Shown one piece after another: positions 35,191 through 43,509 of a stretch of 64,000 bases of DNA (position 1 is its first letter; each line of letters opens with the position of its first letter). Source of the stretch: Streptomyces sp. 846.5 (GTDB taxonomy: Bacteria > Actinomycetota > Actinomycetes > Streptomycetales > Streptomycetaceae); assembly GCF_004365705.1 (NCBI RefSeq), contig NZ_SOBN01000001.1, positions 4,884,001 to 4,948,000 of the forward strand. Direction: 5' to 3'. A program made the position numbers and the translations under genes. Below the pieces are notes generated by a model. The model saw only the letters and a list, made by a program, of their open reading frames with translations, was not told the DNA's origin and made no database searches.

Positions 35191-36306
35191 ATGGAGAGCG
35201 CAGGCTCCGGCACCTCCCGCTCGCTTCCGCTCCGCAGGCCGTGCCTGGTGCTCGCGGTCGGTCTGGTGCTCGCCGCCGCGGCCGGATGCAGCAGCGGCTC
35301 GTCGTCGAACGCCGCCAACGGCTGGAACAGCGGCGGCTCCTCCAGTGCGTCCGCCGCCGCGTCCGGCGCCGGCAACGATCTGCAGACGGACTATCAGAAC
35401 ACCGTCAAGGCGGTGCTCCCCTCCGTCGTCCAGATCACCGCGGGTGAGAGCCTGGGCTCGGGCATCGTCTACGACAGCAAGGGCGACGTCGTCACCAACG
35501 CCCATGTCATCGGCACCGGGCACAGCTTCAAGGTCACCCTCGCCGACAGCTCCACCACCCTGGACGCGACGCTGGTCTACTCCTACCCGACCAGCGACCT
35601 GGCCGTGATCAAGCTGACCAACCCGCCCTCCGACATCAGGCCGGCCGTCTTCGCGGACAGCAGCAAGGTCGCGGTCGGTCAGATCGTGCTGGCCATGGGC
35701 AACCCGCTCGGGCTGGAGAGCAGCGTCACCCAGGGCATCGTGTCGGCCGTCGGGCGCACGGTGTCGGAGCCCAGCACCGCGGAGTCGCCGGGCGTGACGA
35801 TCCCCAACATGGTGCAGACCTCGGCGGCGATCAACCCCGGGAACAGCGGCGGAGCGCTGGTGAACCTGGCCGACCAGATCGTCGGCATCAACACCCTGGC
35901 CGCGACCTCGGCCAGCGGCAGCGGCGCCCAGGCGCCGGGGATCGGCTTCGCCATCCCGGCGTCCGCGGTGGTCAGCCTGGCGGACCAGATGATCAAGGAC
36001 GGCAAGGTCACCAACTCGGGCCGTGCCGCGCTGGGCATCACCTCGCGCACCGTCCTGACCAGCGGCGGCGACACCGAGACCGGCGCCGGGGTGGTCTCGG
36101 TGACCAGCGGCGGCCCGGCCGACAAGGCGGGCATCCAGGCCGGGGACGTGATCACCAAGGTGGGCGGGACCGCCATCGCGAGCTCCAACGAGCTGAGCGA
36201 GGTGCTGGCCGACCTGCAGCCGGGCCAGCAGGTCGAGGTCACCTATCTGCGCAGCGGCCAGACGAAGACCGCCAACGTCACGCTGGGCACGCTCGCCGCC
36301 TCCTGA
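35191..36306 (+). CDS. HtrA/DegP-like serine protease lipoprotein with PDZ domain
   Basis: The 371-residue protein has AGGAAGG before ATG 35191. The signal sequence ends in a lipobox AAAAGC (Cys33), followed by a Ser/Gly/Asn-rich linker, so it is a lipoprotein at the outer membrane face. Trypsin-like domain residues 70-260 have the full triad His105 (TNAHVIG), Asp136 (TSDLAVI) and Ser219 (INPGNSGGALV). Residues 275-365 are a PDZ domain (GGPADKAGIQAGDVITKVGG). These proteases degrade or refold damaged exported proteins. It stands alone between the acyl-CoA dehydrogenase and the catabolic cluster, with its own leader and terminator. Confidence 0.93.
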   Translation: MESAGSGTSRSLPLRRPCLVLAVGLVLAAAAGCSSGSSSNAANGWNSGGSSSASAAASGAGNDLQTDYQNTVKAVLPSVVQITAGESLGSGIVYDSKGDVVTNAHVIGTGHSFKVTLADSSTTLDATLVYSYPTSDLAVIKLTNPPSDIRPAVFADSSKVAVGQIVLAMGNPLGLESSVTQGIVSAVGRTVSEPSTAESPGVTIPNMVQTSAAINPGNSGGALVNLADQIVGINTLAATSASGSGAQAPGIGFAIPASAVVSLADQMIKDGKVTNSGRAALGITSRTVLTSGGDTETGAGVVSVTSGGPADKAGIQAGDVITKVGGTAIASSNELSEVLADLQPGQQVEVTYLRSGQTKTANVTLGTLAAS

Positions 36307-36316
36307 GTCCCTGAGC

Positions 36317-36404
36317 CTTCCCGCCCCGCCGCCCCGCGTATGCGCTGCCTGTCTGCGCGGGGCGGGGAAGCGTCCCGCTGCACCGCGGTGCGGCGGGGCG
36401 CTTC
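36317..36404 (+). terminator. Two overlapping hairpins after the HtrA-like gene
   Basis: CTTCCCGCCCCGC (36317-36329) pairs with GCGGGGCGGGGAAG (36357-36370) with one bulge. The second arm then starts another stem, GAAGCG...CGCTTC, with an inner CCGC/GCGG. The two structures are mutually exclusive near 36367-36370. Confidence 0.65.
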
Positions 36405-36443
36405 CACGTCCCCGGCCCGGTTCCGATCCCCGCTGCACGACTC

Positions 36444-36458
36444 CTGACGGATCGTCAG
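36444..36458 (+). promoter_or_regulatory. Perfect palindrome CTGACGGATCGTCAG, likely TetR-type operator
   Basis: CTGACG and CGTCAG flank GAT. The site lies 22 bp before the ATG of the amidohydrolase gene, next to a possible -10 TAGCCT at 36467-36472. A near copy lies at 39584-39598 before the second LLM gene of the same group. A shared repressor is the simplest reading; none is encoded within the window next to the sites. Confidence 0.7.
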
Positions 36459-36479
36459 ATCGGCGCTAGCCTGGCCGTC

Positions 36480-37709
36480 ATGGAGAGCTTCCCCTGGATC
36501 ATTTCGGTGGACGACCACACCGTCGAGCCGCCTGACGTCTGGCAGGACCGCCTGCCCGCCAAGTACCGCGAGACCGGTCCCCGCATCGTCCGCGCCCCGC
36601 TCGCCGAGATGACCTTCGTCGGGGGCTGCTTCGCCCCCCGGATGGGGGAGCCCGGCAGCGAGGGCACCATCGCGGACTGGTGGGTCTACGAGGACCTGCG
36701 CCGCCCGCTGACCCGCCTGGACACCGCCGTCGGCTATCCCAGGGAGGAGGTGCGGCTGGAGGCGATCACCTACCAGCAGATGCGTCCGGGATCGTTCTCG
36801 ATACCCGAGCGGCTGGAGGACATGGACGTCAACCACGTCCAGTCGGCGCTCTGCTTCCCGACCTTCCCGCGCTTCTGCGGCCAGACCTTCACCGAGGCCA
36901 AGGACCACGAGCTGGGCCTGCTGTGCATCCGCGCCTACAACGACTGGATGGTCGAGGAGTGGTGCGGGCCCAAGGCGCGGGGCCGGATGATCCCGCTGGG
37001 GATCGTGCCGCTGTGGGACGCCGAACTGGCGGCGGCAGAGGTCCGCCGCAACGCGGCCCGGGGCGTCCGGGCGGTCTGCTTCAGCGAGATACCCCCGCAC
37101 CTGGGGCTGCCCAGCATCCACACCGACGCCTGGGACCCCTTCCTGCGGGCCTGCGAGGAGACCGGCACGGTCATCGCCATGCACATCGGCTCCTCCTCCC
37201 GGATGCCGTCCACCTCGGCGGACGCGCCCCCGGCCGTCGGCTCCACCATCACCTTCGCCAACTGCTGCTTCTCCATGGTGGACTGGCTGATGAGCGGCAA
37301 GTTCGACCGCTTCCCCGGGCTGAACATCATGTACGCCGAGGGGCAGATCGGCTGGATCCCCTACATCCTGGCCCGCGCCGACGTGGTGTGGGAGGAGAAC
37401 GCGGCCTGGGGCGGAGTCGCCGACAAGGTGCTGACCCGTCCCAGCGAGCTGTTCGCCCGGCACATCTACGGCTGCTTCTTCGACGACCCGCACGGCGTCA
37501 GGAACCTGGACGCGATCGGCGCCGCCAACGTCCTCTACGAGACCGACTACCCGCACTCCGACTCGACCTGGCCGAAGAGCCGTGAGGTCGCCGAATCGCA
37601 GATGGGCCATCTGGAGGCGGACGTCGTGGAGCAGTTGGTGCGCGGCAACGCGATCCGGCTGCTGGACCTGACCCCGGAGGGGCTGTGGAAGGGGGCGACC
37701 GGTGTCTGA
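36480..37709 (+). CDS. Amidohydrolase family protein (ACMSD-like TIM barrel)
   Basis: The 409-residue protein starts at ATG 36480 and matches the amidohydrolase_2 group (PF04909). The N-terminal strand is WIISVDDHTVEPPDVW, the first metal position reduced to a DDH variant of HxH. Later motifs are IAMHIGSSS (metal His), LMSGKFDRFPGLNIMYAEGQIGW and the C-terminal YETDYPHSDSTWP with the metal Asp. Relatives decarboxylate or hydrolyse ring- or carboxylate-containing intermediates. The first gene of a set, it overlaps the next gene by 8 nt and has a palindromic operator just upstream. The substrate is unknown. Confidence 0.88.
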   Translation: MESFPWIISVDDHTVEPPDVWQDRLPAKYRETGPRIVRAPLAEMTFVGGCFAPRMGEPGSEGTIADWWVYEDLRRPLTRLDTAVGYPREEVRLEAITYQQMRPGSFSIPERLEDMDVNHVQSALCFPTFPRFCGQTFTEAKDHELGLLCIRAYNDWMVEEWCGPKARGRMIPLGIVPLWDAELAAAEVRRNAARGVRAVCFSEIPPHLGLPSIHTDAWDPFLRACEETGTVIAMHIGSSSRMPSTSADAPPAVGSTITFANCCFSMVDWLMSGKFDRFPGLNIMYAEGQIGWIPYILARADVVWEENAAWGGVADKVLTRPSELFARHIYGCFFDDPHGVRNLDAIGAANVLYETDYPHSDSTWPKSREVAESQMGHLEADVVEQLVRGNAIRLLDLTPEGLWKGATGV

Positions 37710-38634
37710 CGCTCCCTCAATTTCGTACGGGATTCAGCTCCCGGTGCAGTCCCAGAGCACCATCTACTGCGAGCCGTGGGAAACGCAGGCGGGTCCGGCC
37801 GAGCTGGCGCAGGCCGCTCAGGCCGCCGACCGGCTGGGCTTCGACTACGTCGCCGTCTGCGACCACGTCGCCATCCCCGAGCGACTGGCCGGCGCGATGG
37901 GTGCCACCTGGTACGACCCGGTGTCCACGCTGGGCTGGCTGGCCGCGCTCACCACCCGGACCAGGCTGATGTCGCACGTCGCGGTCCTGCCGCTGCGGCA
38001 CCCGCTGCTGTCGGCCAAGCAGTACGCCACCCTGGACCTGCTCAGCGGCGGCCGGCTGGTGCTGGGCGTGGGCGCGGGCCATGTCCCGGAGGAGTTCGAG
38101 GCGCTGGGCGTGGACTTCCACCAGCGTGGCGCGATCCTGGACGAGACCCTGGCCGCGCTGGACGTCGCGCTGCGGGAGGAGTACCCGACGCATCCGGGGC
38201 CGCGCTTCCCGTTCAGCGGACTGGCCGTCAGCCCCCGTCCGGTGCAGCGACCGCGCCCGCCGCTCTGGGTGGGCGGCTCCTCGCCGCGCGCGGTGCGCCG
38301 GGCGGCGCTGCTGGGCGAGGGCTGGCTGTCGCAGGGGGACGCGCCGGCGGCGCTGCCCGCGCAGTTGGAGCTGATCCGCGCGACCAGGGAGCAGGCCGGG
38401 CGCAGCGGTCCGTTCGCGGTCAATGTCATCCCGCCGGCGCTGTTCGTCGGCGAGCCGGACTGGGAGATCGGACGGCGCTCGGTCAGCGGCAAGCCCGAGC
38501 AGCTGGCGGAGACGCTCCGGGCGTATGTCGCCCTGGGCGCCACCCATCTGCAGCTGCGCCCGCGCAGCCGGAGCTCGGCCGAGTACCTGGAGCAGCTGGA
38601 GCGGATCGCGGGCGAGGTCGTTCCGCTGGTCTGA
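37702..38634 (+). CDS. LLM-class (luciferase-like) oxidoreductase, probably F420-dependent
   Basis: The 310-residue TIM-barrel protein has family phrases AAQAADRLGFDYVAVCDHVAIP, ALTTRTRLMSHVAVLPLRHPLLSAKQYATLDLLSGGRLVLGVGAGHVPEEFEALG and RPRPPLWVGGSSPRAVRRAA, typical of the TIGR03619-like F420 subgroup. The GTG at 37702 overlaps the amidohydrolase stop by 8 nt, so translation is coupled. Members use F420 or FMN to reduce or oxidise organic substrates. The cofactor assignment is by subgroup resemblance only. Confidence 0.87.
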   Translation: MSDAPSISYGIQLPVQSQSTIYCEPWETQAGPAELAQAAQAADRLGFDYVAVCDHVAIPERLAGAMGATWYDPVSTLGWLAALTTRTRLMSHVAVLPLRHPLLSAKQYATLDLLSGGRLVLGVGAGHVPEEFEALGVDFHQRGAILDETLAALDVALREEYPTHPGPRFPFSGLAVSPRPVQRPRPPLWVGGSSPRAVRRAALLGEGWLSQGDAPAALPAQLELIRATREQAGRSGPFAVNVIPPALFVGEPDWEIGRRSVSGKPEQLAETLRAYVALGATHLQLRPRSRSSAEYLEQLERIAGEVVPLV

Positions 38635-38706
38635 GGTGGTGCGTCCGCACGTCCTGACAACGTCACGGACAACAACGTCATAGGGGAACGGGAAGAGGAG
38701 CTGTGC

Positions 38707-39531
38707 ATGCCCAGACTTGAAGGCCGTACCGTCCTGATCACCGGAGCCGCCCGGGGGCAGGGTGAGCAGGAGGCCCGGCTGTTCGCCGCCGAGGGGGCCA
38801 GGGTCGTCGTCGCCGATGTGCTGGACGACCTCGGCGAGGCGCTGGTCAAGGAGCTGACCCAGCAGCTCGGCGACGACCGGGTCCGCTACCAGCACCTGGA
38901 CGTCGGCAGCGAGGCCGACTGGGAGGCGGCCGTCCAGGCGACCGTCACCGCGTTCGGCAGGCTCGACGGGCTGGTGAACAACGCCGGCATCCTCCGCTTC
39001 AACGAGCTGGTCAGCACCCCGCTGGAGGAGTACCTCACGGTGGTGCGGGTGAACCAGGTCGGCTGCTTCCTGGGGATGCGGGTGGCGGCGCCGTTGATCG
39101 AGGCCGCCGGCGGCGGCACCATCGTCAACACCGCCTCGTACACGGCCCAGGCCGGGATGGCCCTGCTGACCTCATACGCGGCGACCAAGGGCGCCATCCT
39201 CAGCATGACCAGGGTGGCGGCGATGGAGCTGGCGTCCAAGGGAATCCGGGTGAACGCGATCTGTCCCGGTTCGGTGGACACCCCGATGGCCAATCCGGCC
39301 AACGCCTTCGTGGGCGAGTCCGGCGCGCCGCTGATGAGCGCGGAGGACGGGGCCGCGCTGGCCGCGGCGACGGCCGAACTGTACGCGCGGGTGGTGCCGC
39401 TGGGCCGGATCGGGCGCGCCGACGAGATCGCCAAGCTGGCGCTCTTCCTCACCTCGGAGGACTCCTCCTACATCACCGGGCAGCCGATCATCGCCGACGG
39501 CGGGTGGCTGGCGGGGGTGTCGATCGACTGA
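38707..39531 (+). CDS. Short-chain dehydrogenase/reductase
   Basis: The 274-residue classical SDR has cofactor motif TGAARGQG (residues 12-19), VVADV with an Asp after strand 2 indicating NAD(H) preference, NNAG, and the catalytic SYAATK with Tyr157 and Lys161; Ser lies in NTASYTAQ. It ends in the usual ITGQPIIADGGWLAG. GAGGAG lies 8 nt before ATG 38707. It resembles 3-alpha-hydroxysteroid dehydrogenase-like and mycofactocin-associated SDRs (ARGQG signature), but lacks the insertion of the latter. It lies 72 bp after the LLM gene on the same strand and is probably co-transcribed. Confidence 0.92.
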   Translation: MPRLEGRTVLITGAARGQGEQEARLFAAEGARVVVADVLDDLGEALVKELTQQLGDDRVRYQHLDVGSEADWEAAVQATVTAFGRLDGLVNNAGILRFNELVSTPLEEYLTVVRVNQVGCFLGMRVAAPLIEAAGGGTIVNTASYTAQAGMALLTSYAATKGAILSMTRVAAMELASKGIRVNAICPGSVDTPMANPANAFVGESGAPLMSAEDGAALAAATAELYARVVPLGRIGRADEIAKLALFLTSEDSSYITGQPIIADGGWLAGVSID

Positions 39532-39581
39532 CGGGTCGTCGTGTCTTGACTGCTTCAGCTCCCGCTGGAAGAGTCGGCCAT

Positions 39582-39600
39582 ATCTGATGGACCGTCAGAT
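39582..39600 (+). promoter_or_regulatory. Second copy of the palindromic operator (CTGATGGACCGTCAG core)
   Basis: ATCTGA and TCAGAT are perfect outer arms. Over the 15-bp core it agrees with the site at 36444 except at two positions, giving a common CTGAYGGAYCGTCAG. It lies 23 bp before the second LLM gene's ATG. Confidence 0.7.
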
Positions 39601-39622
39601 TAATGGACAGGACGGTGAACCG

Positions 39623-40750
39623 ATGGAGTTCGGCATCTTCATCCAGGGCTATGTGCCCAGCAGTCGCTCCCTGGCCGACCCGCTGGCCGAGCACCACGCC
39701 CTGATGGAGGAGATGGACTACGTCGTCCAGGCGGACCGGGCCGGCTTCAAGTACGCCTGGCTCACCGAGCACCACTTCCTGGAGGAGTACTCGCACCTGT
39801 CCGCCAATGACGTGGCCATCGGCTACCTCACCCATGCCACCTCGCGGATCCACCTCGGTTCCGGCATCTTCAACCCGCTGGCCAAGGTGAACCACCCGGT
39901 CAAGGTCGCCGAGCGGGTCGCCATGCTGGACCACCTCAGCGGCAACCGCTTCGAGTTCGGCACCGGTCGCGGCGCCGGCAGCCACGAGATCCTCGGCTTC
40001 ATGCCCGAACTCAAGGACATGGACGGCACCAAGGAGATCTGGGAGGAGACCATCGGGGAGTTCCCCAAGATGTGGCTCCAGGACGAGTACCAGGGCTTCC
40101 AGGGCAAGCACTGGTCGCTGCCGCCCCGCAAGGTGCTCCCCAAGCCGTTCGGGCCGGCCCACCCGGCCATGTGGTACGCGGCGGGCAGCCCCTCCTCGTA
40201 CGAGATGGCCGCCCGCAAGGGGCTCGGCGTGCTGGGCTTCAGCGTGCAGAAGGTCTCGGACATGGAGTGGGTGGTCGACTCCTACAAGAACGCGATCCGG
40301 GACGCCGAGCCGATCGGCGCGTTCGTCAACGACAACGTGATGGTGACCTCGACCGCGATCTGCGCCGAGACGGGCAAGGAGGCCCGCCGGATCGCCGTGA
40401 ACGGCGGGCTCAACTACCTCCAGTCGCTGCTGTTCCGCTACCACGACACCTTCCCGAGGATCGAGGGCATCCCGGTCTGGCCGGAGCTGATCCCCGCGTA
40501 CACCGAGGAGCTCATCGACCTGCTGATCGACGAAGAGCTGATGATCTGCGGCGATCCGGACGAAGTGCTCTCGCAGTGCAAGCGCTGGGAGTCGGCCGGC
40601 GCCGACCAGTTGGTGTTCGGCCTGCCGATCGGCATCCCGCCGGAGGCCACCGCGACCACCATCAGGCTGATCGGCGAGCACGTCATCCCGAAGATCGACA
40701 CCGATCCGGTGCACCGCACCACCCGCTTCCGCCGGGCCGCGCGGCCCTGA
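39623..40750 (+). CDS. LLM-class flavin-dependent oxidoreductase (second)
   Basis: This gives 375 residues from ATG 39623, which begins the conserved MEFGIFIQGYVP; an in-frame upstream start would fall inside the operator region. Luciferase-family features: ADRAGFKYAWLTEHHFLEEYSHLSAN, GSGIFNPLAKVNHPVKVAERVAMLDHLSGNRFEFGTGRG and WYAAGSPSSYEMAARKGLGVLGF. It is longer than the other LLM protein of the cluster and resembles the FMN monooxygenase branch (bacterial luciferase/alkanal type). Its own palindrome-bearing promoter starts a second transcription unit in the group. Confidence 0.9.
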   Translation: MEFGIFIQGYVPSSRSLADPLAEHHALMEEMDYVVQADRAGFKYAWLTEHHFLEEYSHLSANDVAIGYLTHATSRIHLGSGIFNPLAKVNHPVKVAERVAMLDHLSGNRFEFGTGRGAGSHEILGFMPELKDMDGTKEIWEETIGEFPKMWLQDEYQGFQGKHWSLPPRKVLPKPFGPAHPAMWYAAGSPSSYEMAARKGLGVLGFSVQKVSDMEWVVDSYKNAIRDAEPIGAFVNDNVMVTSTAICAETGKEARRIAVNGGLNYLQSLLFRYHDTFPRIEGIPVWPELIPAYTEELIDLLIDEELMICGDPDEVLSQCKRWESAGADQLVFGLPIGIPPEATATTIRLIGEHVIPKIDTDPVHRTTRFRRAARP

Positions 40751-40776
40751 CCGCGCGCCGACCGGCGGACCGGACC

Positions 40777-40820
40777 GGGCGGGTACGGGGGAGCGGCGGC
40801 CTGCCACCCCGTACCCGCCC
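40777..40820 (+). terminator. Perfect 14-bp hairpin between LLM and D-aminoacylase-like genes
   Basis: GGGCGGGTACGGGG (40777-40790) pairs exactly with CCCCGTACCCGCCC (40807-40820). It would end or attenuate the LLM transcript before the amidohydrolase gene at 40867. Confidence 0.75.
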
Positions 40821-40866
40821 CGCGCAGTTCCGGCTTCACGTTCCGGCTATCCCTGGAGGGACGACC

Positions 40867-42609
40867 ATGCTCGACCACCTCATCCAAGGCGCCACGCTGG
40901 TGGACGGCACCGGCGCGCCCTCCCGTACCGCCGACGTCGGCATCAGCGGCGGACGGATCGTCAGCATCGGGGCTGCGGGCTCGGCTTCGGCCGAGGCTGC
41001 TGTCTCGGTGGAGGACGCCACCGGGTTGATCCTCACCCCCGGCTTCGTCGACCCGCACACCCACTACGACGCCCAGCTGTTCTGGGACCCCTATGCCACC
41101 CCCTCGCTGGGCCACGGCGTCACCACCGTCGCGGGCGGCAACTGCGGCTTCACCCTCGCCCCGCTCAACCCGGCCCGGCCCGAGGACGCCGACTACACCC
41201 GGCGGATGATGTGCCGGGTCGAAGGCATGTCGCTGGCGGCCCTGGAGGAGGGCGTGCCCTGGGGCTGGTCCTCGTTCGGCGAGTACCTGGCGGCGCTGGA
41301 CGGCCACACCGCCGTCAACGCGGGCTTCATGGTCGGCCACTGCGCGCTGCGGCGCCATGTCATGGGTCCGGACGCGATCGGCGGGCAGCCGACGCCCGAG
41401 CAGCTGGAGGCGATGGTCGAGCTGCTGCGCCGCTCCATGGCCGAGGGCGCCTGGGGCCTGTCGACCACCCAGTCCTCCACCCATTCGGACGGCGACGGCA
41501 AGCCGGTCGCCTCCCGTTACGCCGGACGTGAGGAACTGCTGGCGCTCAGCCGGGCCGTGGGGGAGTTCGAGGGCACCCAGATCGAGGCCATCGTGGCCGG
41601 CTGTCTGGACCAGTTCAGCGACGACGAGATCGCGCTCTTCGTGGACATGTCGGCGGCGGCGGGGCGGCCGCTCAACTGGAACGTCCTCACCATCGACTCC
41701 GCCGTCCCCGAGCGGGTTCCGCGCCAACTGCTGGCCTCGTCCAGGGCCCGGGCCGCGGGGGGCCGGATCATCGCGCTGACCATGCCCATCCTCACGCCGA
41801 TGAACATGAGCCTGGGCACCTTCTGCGCGCTCAACCTGATACCCGGCTGGGGCGAGATCCTCGGCCTGCCGGTCCCCGAGCGGATCGTCCGGCTCGCCGA
41901 CCCCGCCGTCCGGACCGAGATGCTGCGCCGCGCCAACAGCCCGGAGGCGGGGGTGTTCCGGCGGCTGGCCGACTTTGGACGGTATGTCATCGGCGACACC
42001 TACTCGGCCGCCAACGACGGCCTGAGCGGACGGGTGGTCCGCGACATCGCCGCCGAACGCGGCCAGGACCCCTTCGCCACGCTGGTCGAGATCTGCTCCG
42101 CGGACCAGCTGCGCACCGTGCTCTGGCCGATGCCCACCGACAACGACCGGGGCAGCTGGGAGCTGCGCCGCGACACCTGGCAGCACCCGGACGTGATGCT
42201 CGGCGGCTCGGACGCCGGCGCCCACCTGGACCGGATGTGCGGCGCCCCCTACACCACCCGCTTCCTCGGCGACTGCCTGCGGCGGCGCAAGCTGGTCCCG
42301 GTGGAGCAGGCGGTACGGATGCTGACCGCCGACCCGGCCTCGCTGTTCGGGCTGCGGGACCGGGGCACCGTCGCCGTCGGCAACCACGCCGACCTGGTGC
42401 TCTTCGACCCCGAGCGGATCGACGCCGGGCCCGCCACCCTGGTCCACGACCTGCCTGGGGACAGCCCCCGGCTGGACTCGCGGGCGGAGGGCGTGGTGAG
42501 CGTCCGGGTCAACGGGGTGGAGACGGTCCGGGACGACAAGCTGACGGGTGCCGTACCCGGAACGGTGCTCCGCTCCGGACGCGACACCCGTACGGTGGCG
42601 ACCCGTTGA
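40867..42609 (+). CDS. D-aminoacylase-type amidohydrolase
   Basis: The 580-residue metal-dependent hydrolase starts at ATG 40867 (GGAGGG upstream); open frame to 40072 is out-of-frame readthrough of the LLM gene. N-terminal small barrel MLDHLIQGATLVDGTGAPSR, metal motif GFVDPHTHYDAQLFWDP, then GNCGFTLAP and the metal Asp in GGSDAGAHLDRM, with the C-terminal DLVLFDPERI and VSVRVNGVETVRDD. These match N-acyl-D-amino-acid deacylase relatives, although many members of this branch act on other cyclic or acyl amides. It is in the same direction as the palindrome-controlled genes, behind a hairpin. Confidence 0.88.
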   Translation: MLDHLIQGATLVDGTGAPSRTADVGISGGRIVSIGAAGSASAEAAVSVEDATGLILTPGFVDPHTHYDAQLFWDPYATPSLGHGVTTVAGGNCGFTLAPLNPARPEDADYTRRMMCRVEGMSLAALEEGVPWGWSSFGEYLAALDGHTAVNAGFMVGHCALRRHVMGPDAIGGQPTPEQLEAMVELLRRSMAEGAWGLSTTQSSTHSDGDGKPVASRYAGREELLALSRAVGEFEGTQIEAIVAGCLDQFSDDEIALFVDMSAAAGRPLNWNVLTIDSAVPERVPRQLLASSRARAAGGRIIALTMPILTPMNMSLGTFCALNLIPGWGEILGLPVPERIVRLADPAVRTEMLRRANSPEAGVFRRLADFGRYVIGDTYSAANDGLSGRVVRDIAAERGQDPFATLVEICSADQLRTVLWPMPTDNDRGSWELRRDTWQHPDVMLGGSDAGAHLDRMCGAPYTTRFLGDCLRRRKLVPVEQAVRMLTADPASLFGLRDRGTVAVGNHADLVLFDPERIDAGPATLVHDLPGDSPRLDSRAEGVVSVRVNGVETVRDDKLTGAVPGTVLRSGRDTRTVATR

Positions 42610-42647
42610 TGTGCTGATGTGCTGATGTGCTGACGTGCTGACGTGTC
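42608..42647. repeat. 8-bp tandem repeat, five units
   Basis: GATGTGCT occurs three times, followed by GACGTGCT and GACGTGTC. It overlaps the stop codon of the D-aminoacylase-like gene and runs to the 3' end of the opposing sensor gene. It looks like slippage-type repeat growth. Confidence 0.7.
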
Positions 42648-42650
42648 AGT

Positions 42651-43346
42651 TCAGTTGAGCAGCCCGCGCGCCATCGCCCGCTGAGTGTTCGCCAGACCGT
42701 GCACCACCCACGGGGTGATGAACAGCACCAGCAGCCCGGCGGCGCACACCCCGGCGATCTGCGGGACGCTGCTCAGGTACACGGTGTGACCGTTGTTGCT
42801 GTAGAGCTGCAGCCCCGGCTTGTGCGTGTAGTGCGGGAAAACCCACTGCCACAGCGGGTAGCTGCCGTAGCCGATGCCGAACGCCCACAGCGTCACCGTG
42901 AGCGAGAAGGAGAGCACCGCGAACGGCAGCATCAGCACGCTGTAGAGCACCGAGCGCCAGCCCGCGCCGCTCTTCAGCGCCGCCCCGATCCAGGCCATCA
43001 GCCCCGGGCGGGCCGCACGCAGCGGTGCCGGGGGCGGTACGTCCAGCTGCAGCATGACCCGGGTCCGGGCCCGCTCCAGCGCGGCGAAGCCGCGGCAGCC
43101 GACGACCAGCGCGGCCAGGATCGGCATGCCGAGGAAGGTCACCACCAGGCCGACCCCGGCGGCGAACATCGTCACGGCGTAACTGAAGGTCAGGACGGCC
43201 ACCGGGAGGTTGACCACCAGGTGCAGGCTCTCCCGCCAGGTGCGGGCCGAGAACGGCGCGGAGAGGAAGCCGGGTCCGGACTTCTCGCTCCGGTCCCGGA
43301 CCTCAGTACTGTGCTCACGAGCGGTCGTCCCGGCTGTACTGGTCAT
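42651..43346 (-). CDS. Stand-alone membrane sensor-domain protein
   Basis: The 231-residue protein has two pairs of hydrophobic segments, each introduced by a WRE/WRS phrase: WRESLHLVVNLPVAVLTFSY and WRSVLYSVLMLPFAVLSFSL. The same arrangement forms the N-terminus of the histidine kinase at 43510-44748, so this is a free copy of the putative-sensor domain (PF13796-like) without a kinase part. The ATG at 43346 is 10 nt after AGGGAG; an upstream GTG at 43355 is too close to it. It lies downstream of the kinase on the same strand and may modulate it. Confidence 0.8.
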   Translation of the reverse strand: MTSTAGTTAREHSTEVRDRSEKSGPGFLSAPFSARTWRESLHLVVNLPVAVLTFSYAVTMFAAGVGLVVTFLGMPILAALVVGCRGFAALERARTRVMLQLDVPPPAPLRAARPGLMAWIGAALKSGAGWRSVLYSVLMLPFAVLSFSLTVTLWAFGIGYGSYPLWQWVFPHYTHKPGLQLYSNNGHTVYLSSVPQIAGVCAAGLLVLFITPWVVHGLANTQRAMARGLLN

Positions 43347-43448
43347 CCCGTCCACACTCCCTGTTGGCCGTACCCCGCCATGTCCTTGCCGTGTACCCCC
43401 AGACTGCCGGGATGCGAGCCCGACCGCGCTGGTGCTTCTGGCCGTCCT

Positions 43449-43470
43449 GGGGTGGGGTTAACCCCACCCC
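43449..43470. promoter_or_regulatory. Perfect 22-bp palindrome with GGGGTTAACCCC core
   Basis: Arms GGGGTGGGGTT and AACCCCACCCC are exact inverses. It lies 39 bp after the kinase stop and about 100 bp before the sensor-domain gene (minus strand). It could be a terminator for the kinase, an operator for the sensor gene, or both; a related motif precedes the kinase gene. Confidence 0.65.
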
Positions 43471-43509
43471 GGCCGCCCCCGTCGCCGACCTGCGGCCGGA
43501 GCCGGACGG

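Noticed and set aside
42608-42647. CRISPR-like array
   Set aside because: Units are contiguous with no spacers. The arrays at 1676-1711 and 61896-61955 are likewise simple tandem repeats.
43356-43509. A response regulator gene next to the orphan kinase
   Set aside because: The 154-bp gap is too short and contains no frame with receiver or HTH motifs.
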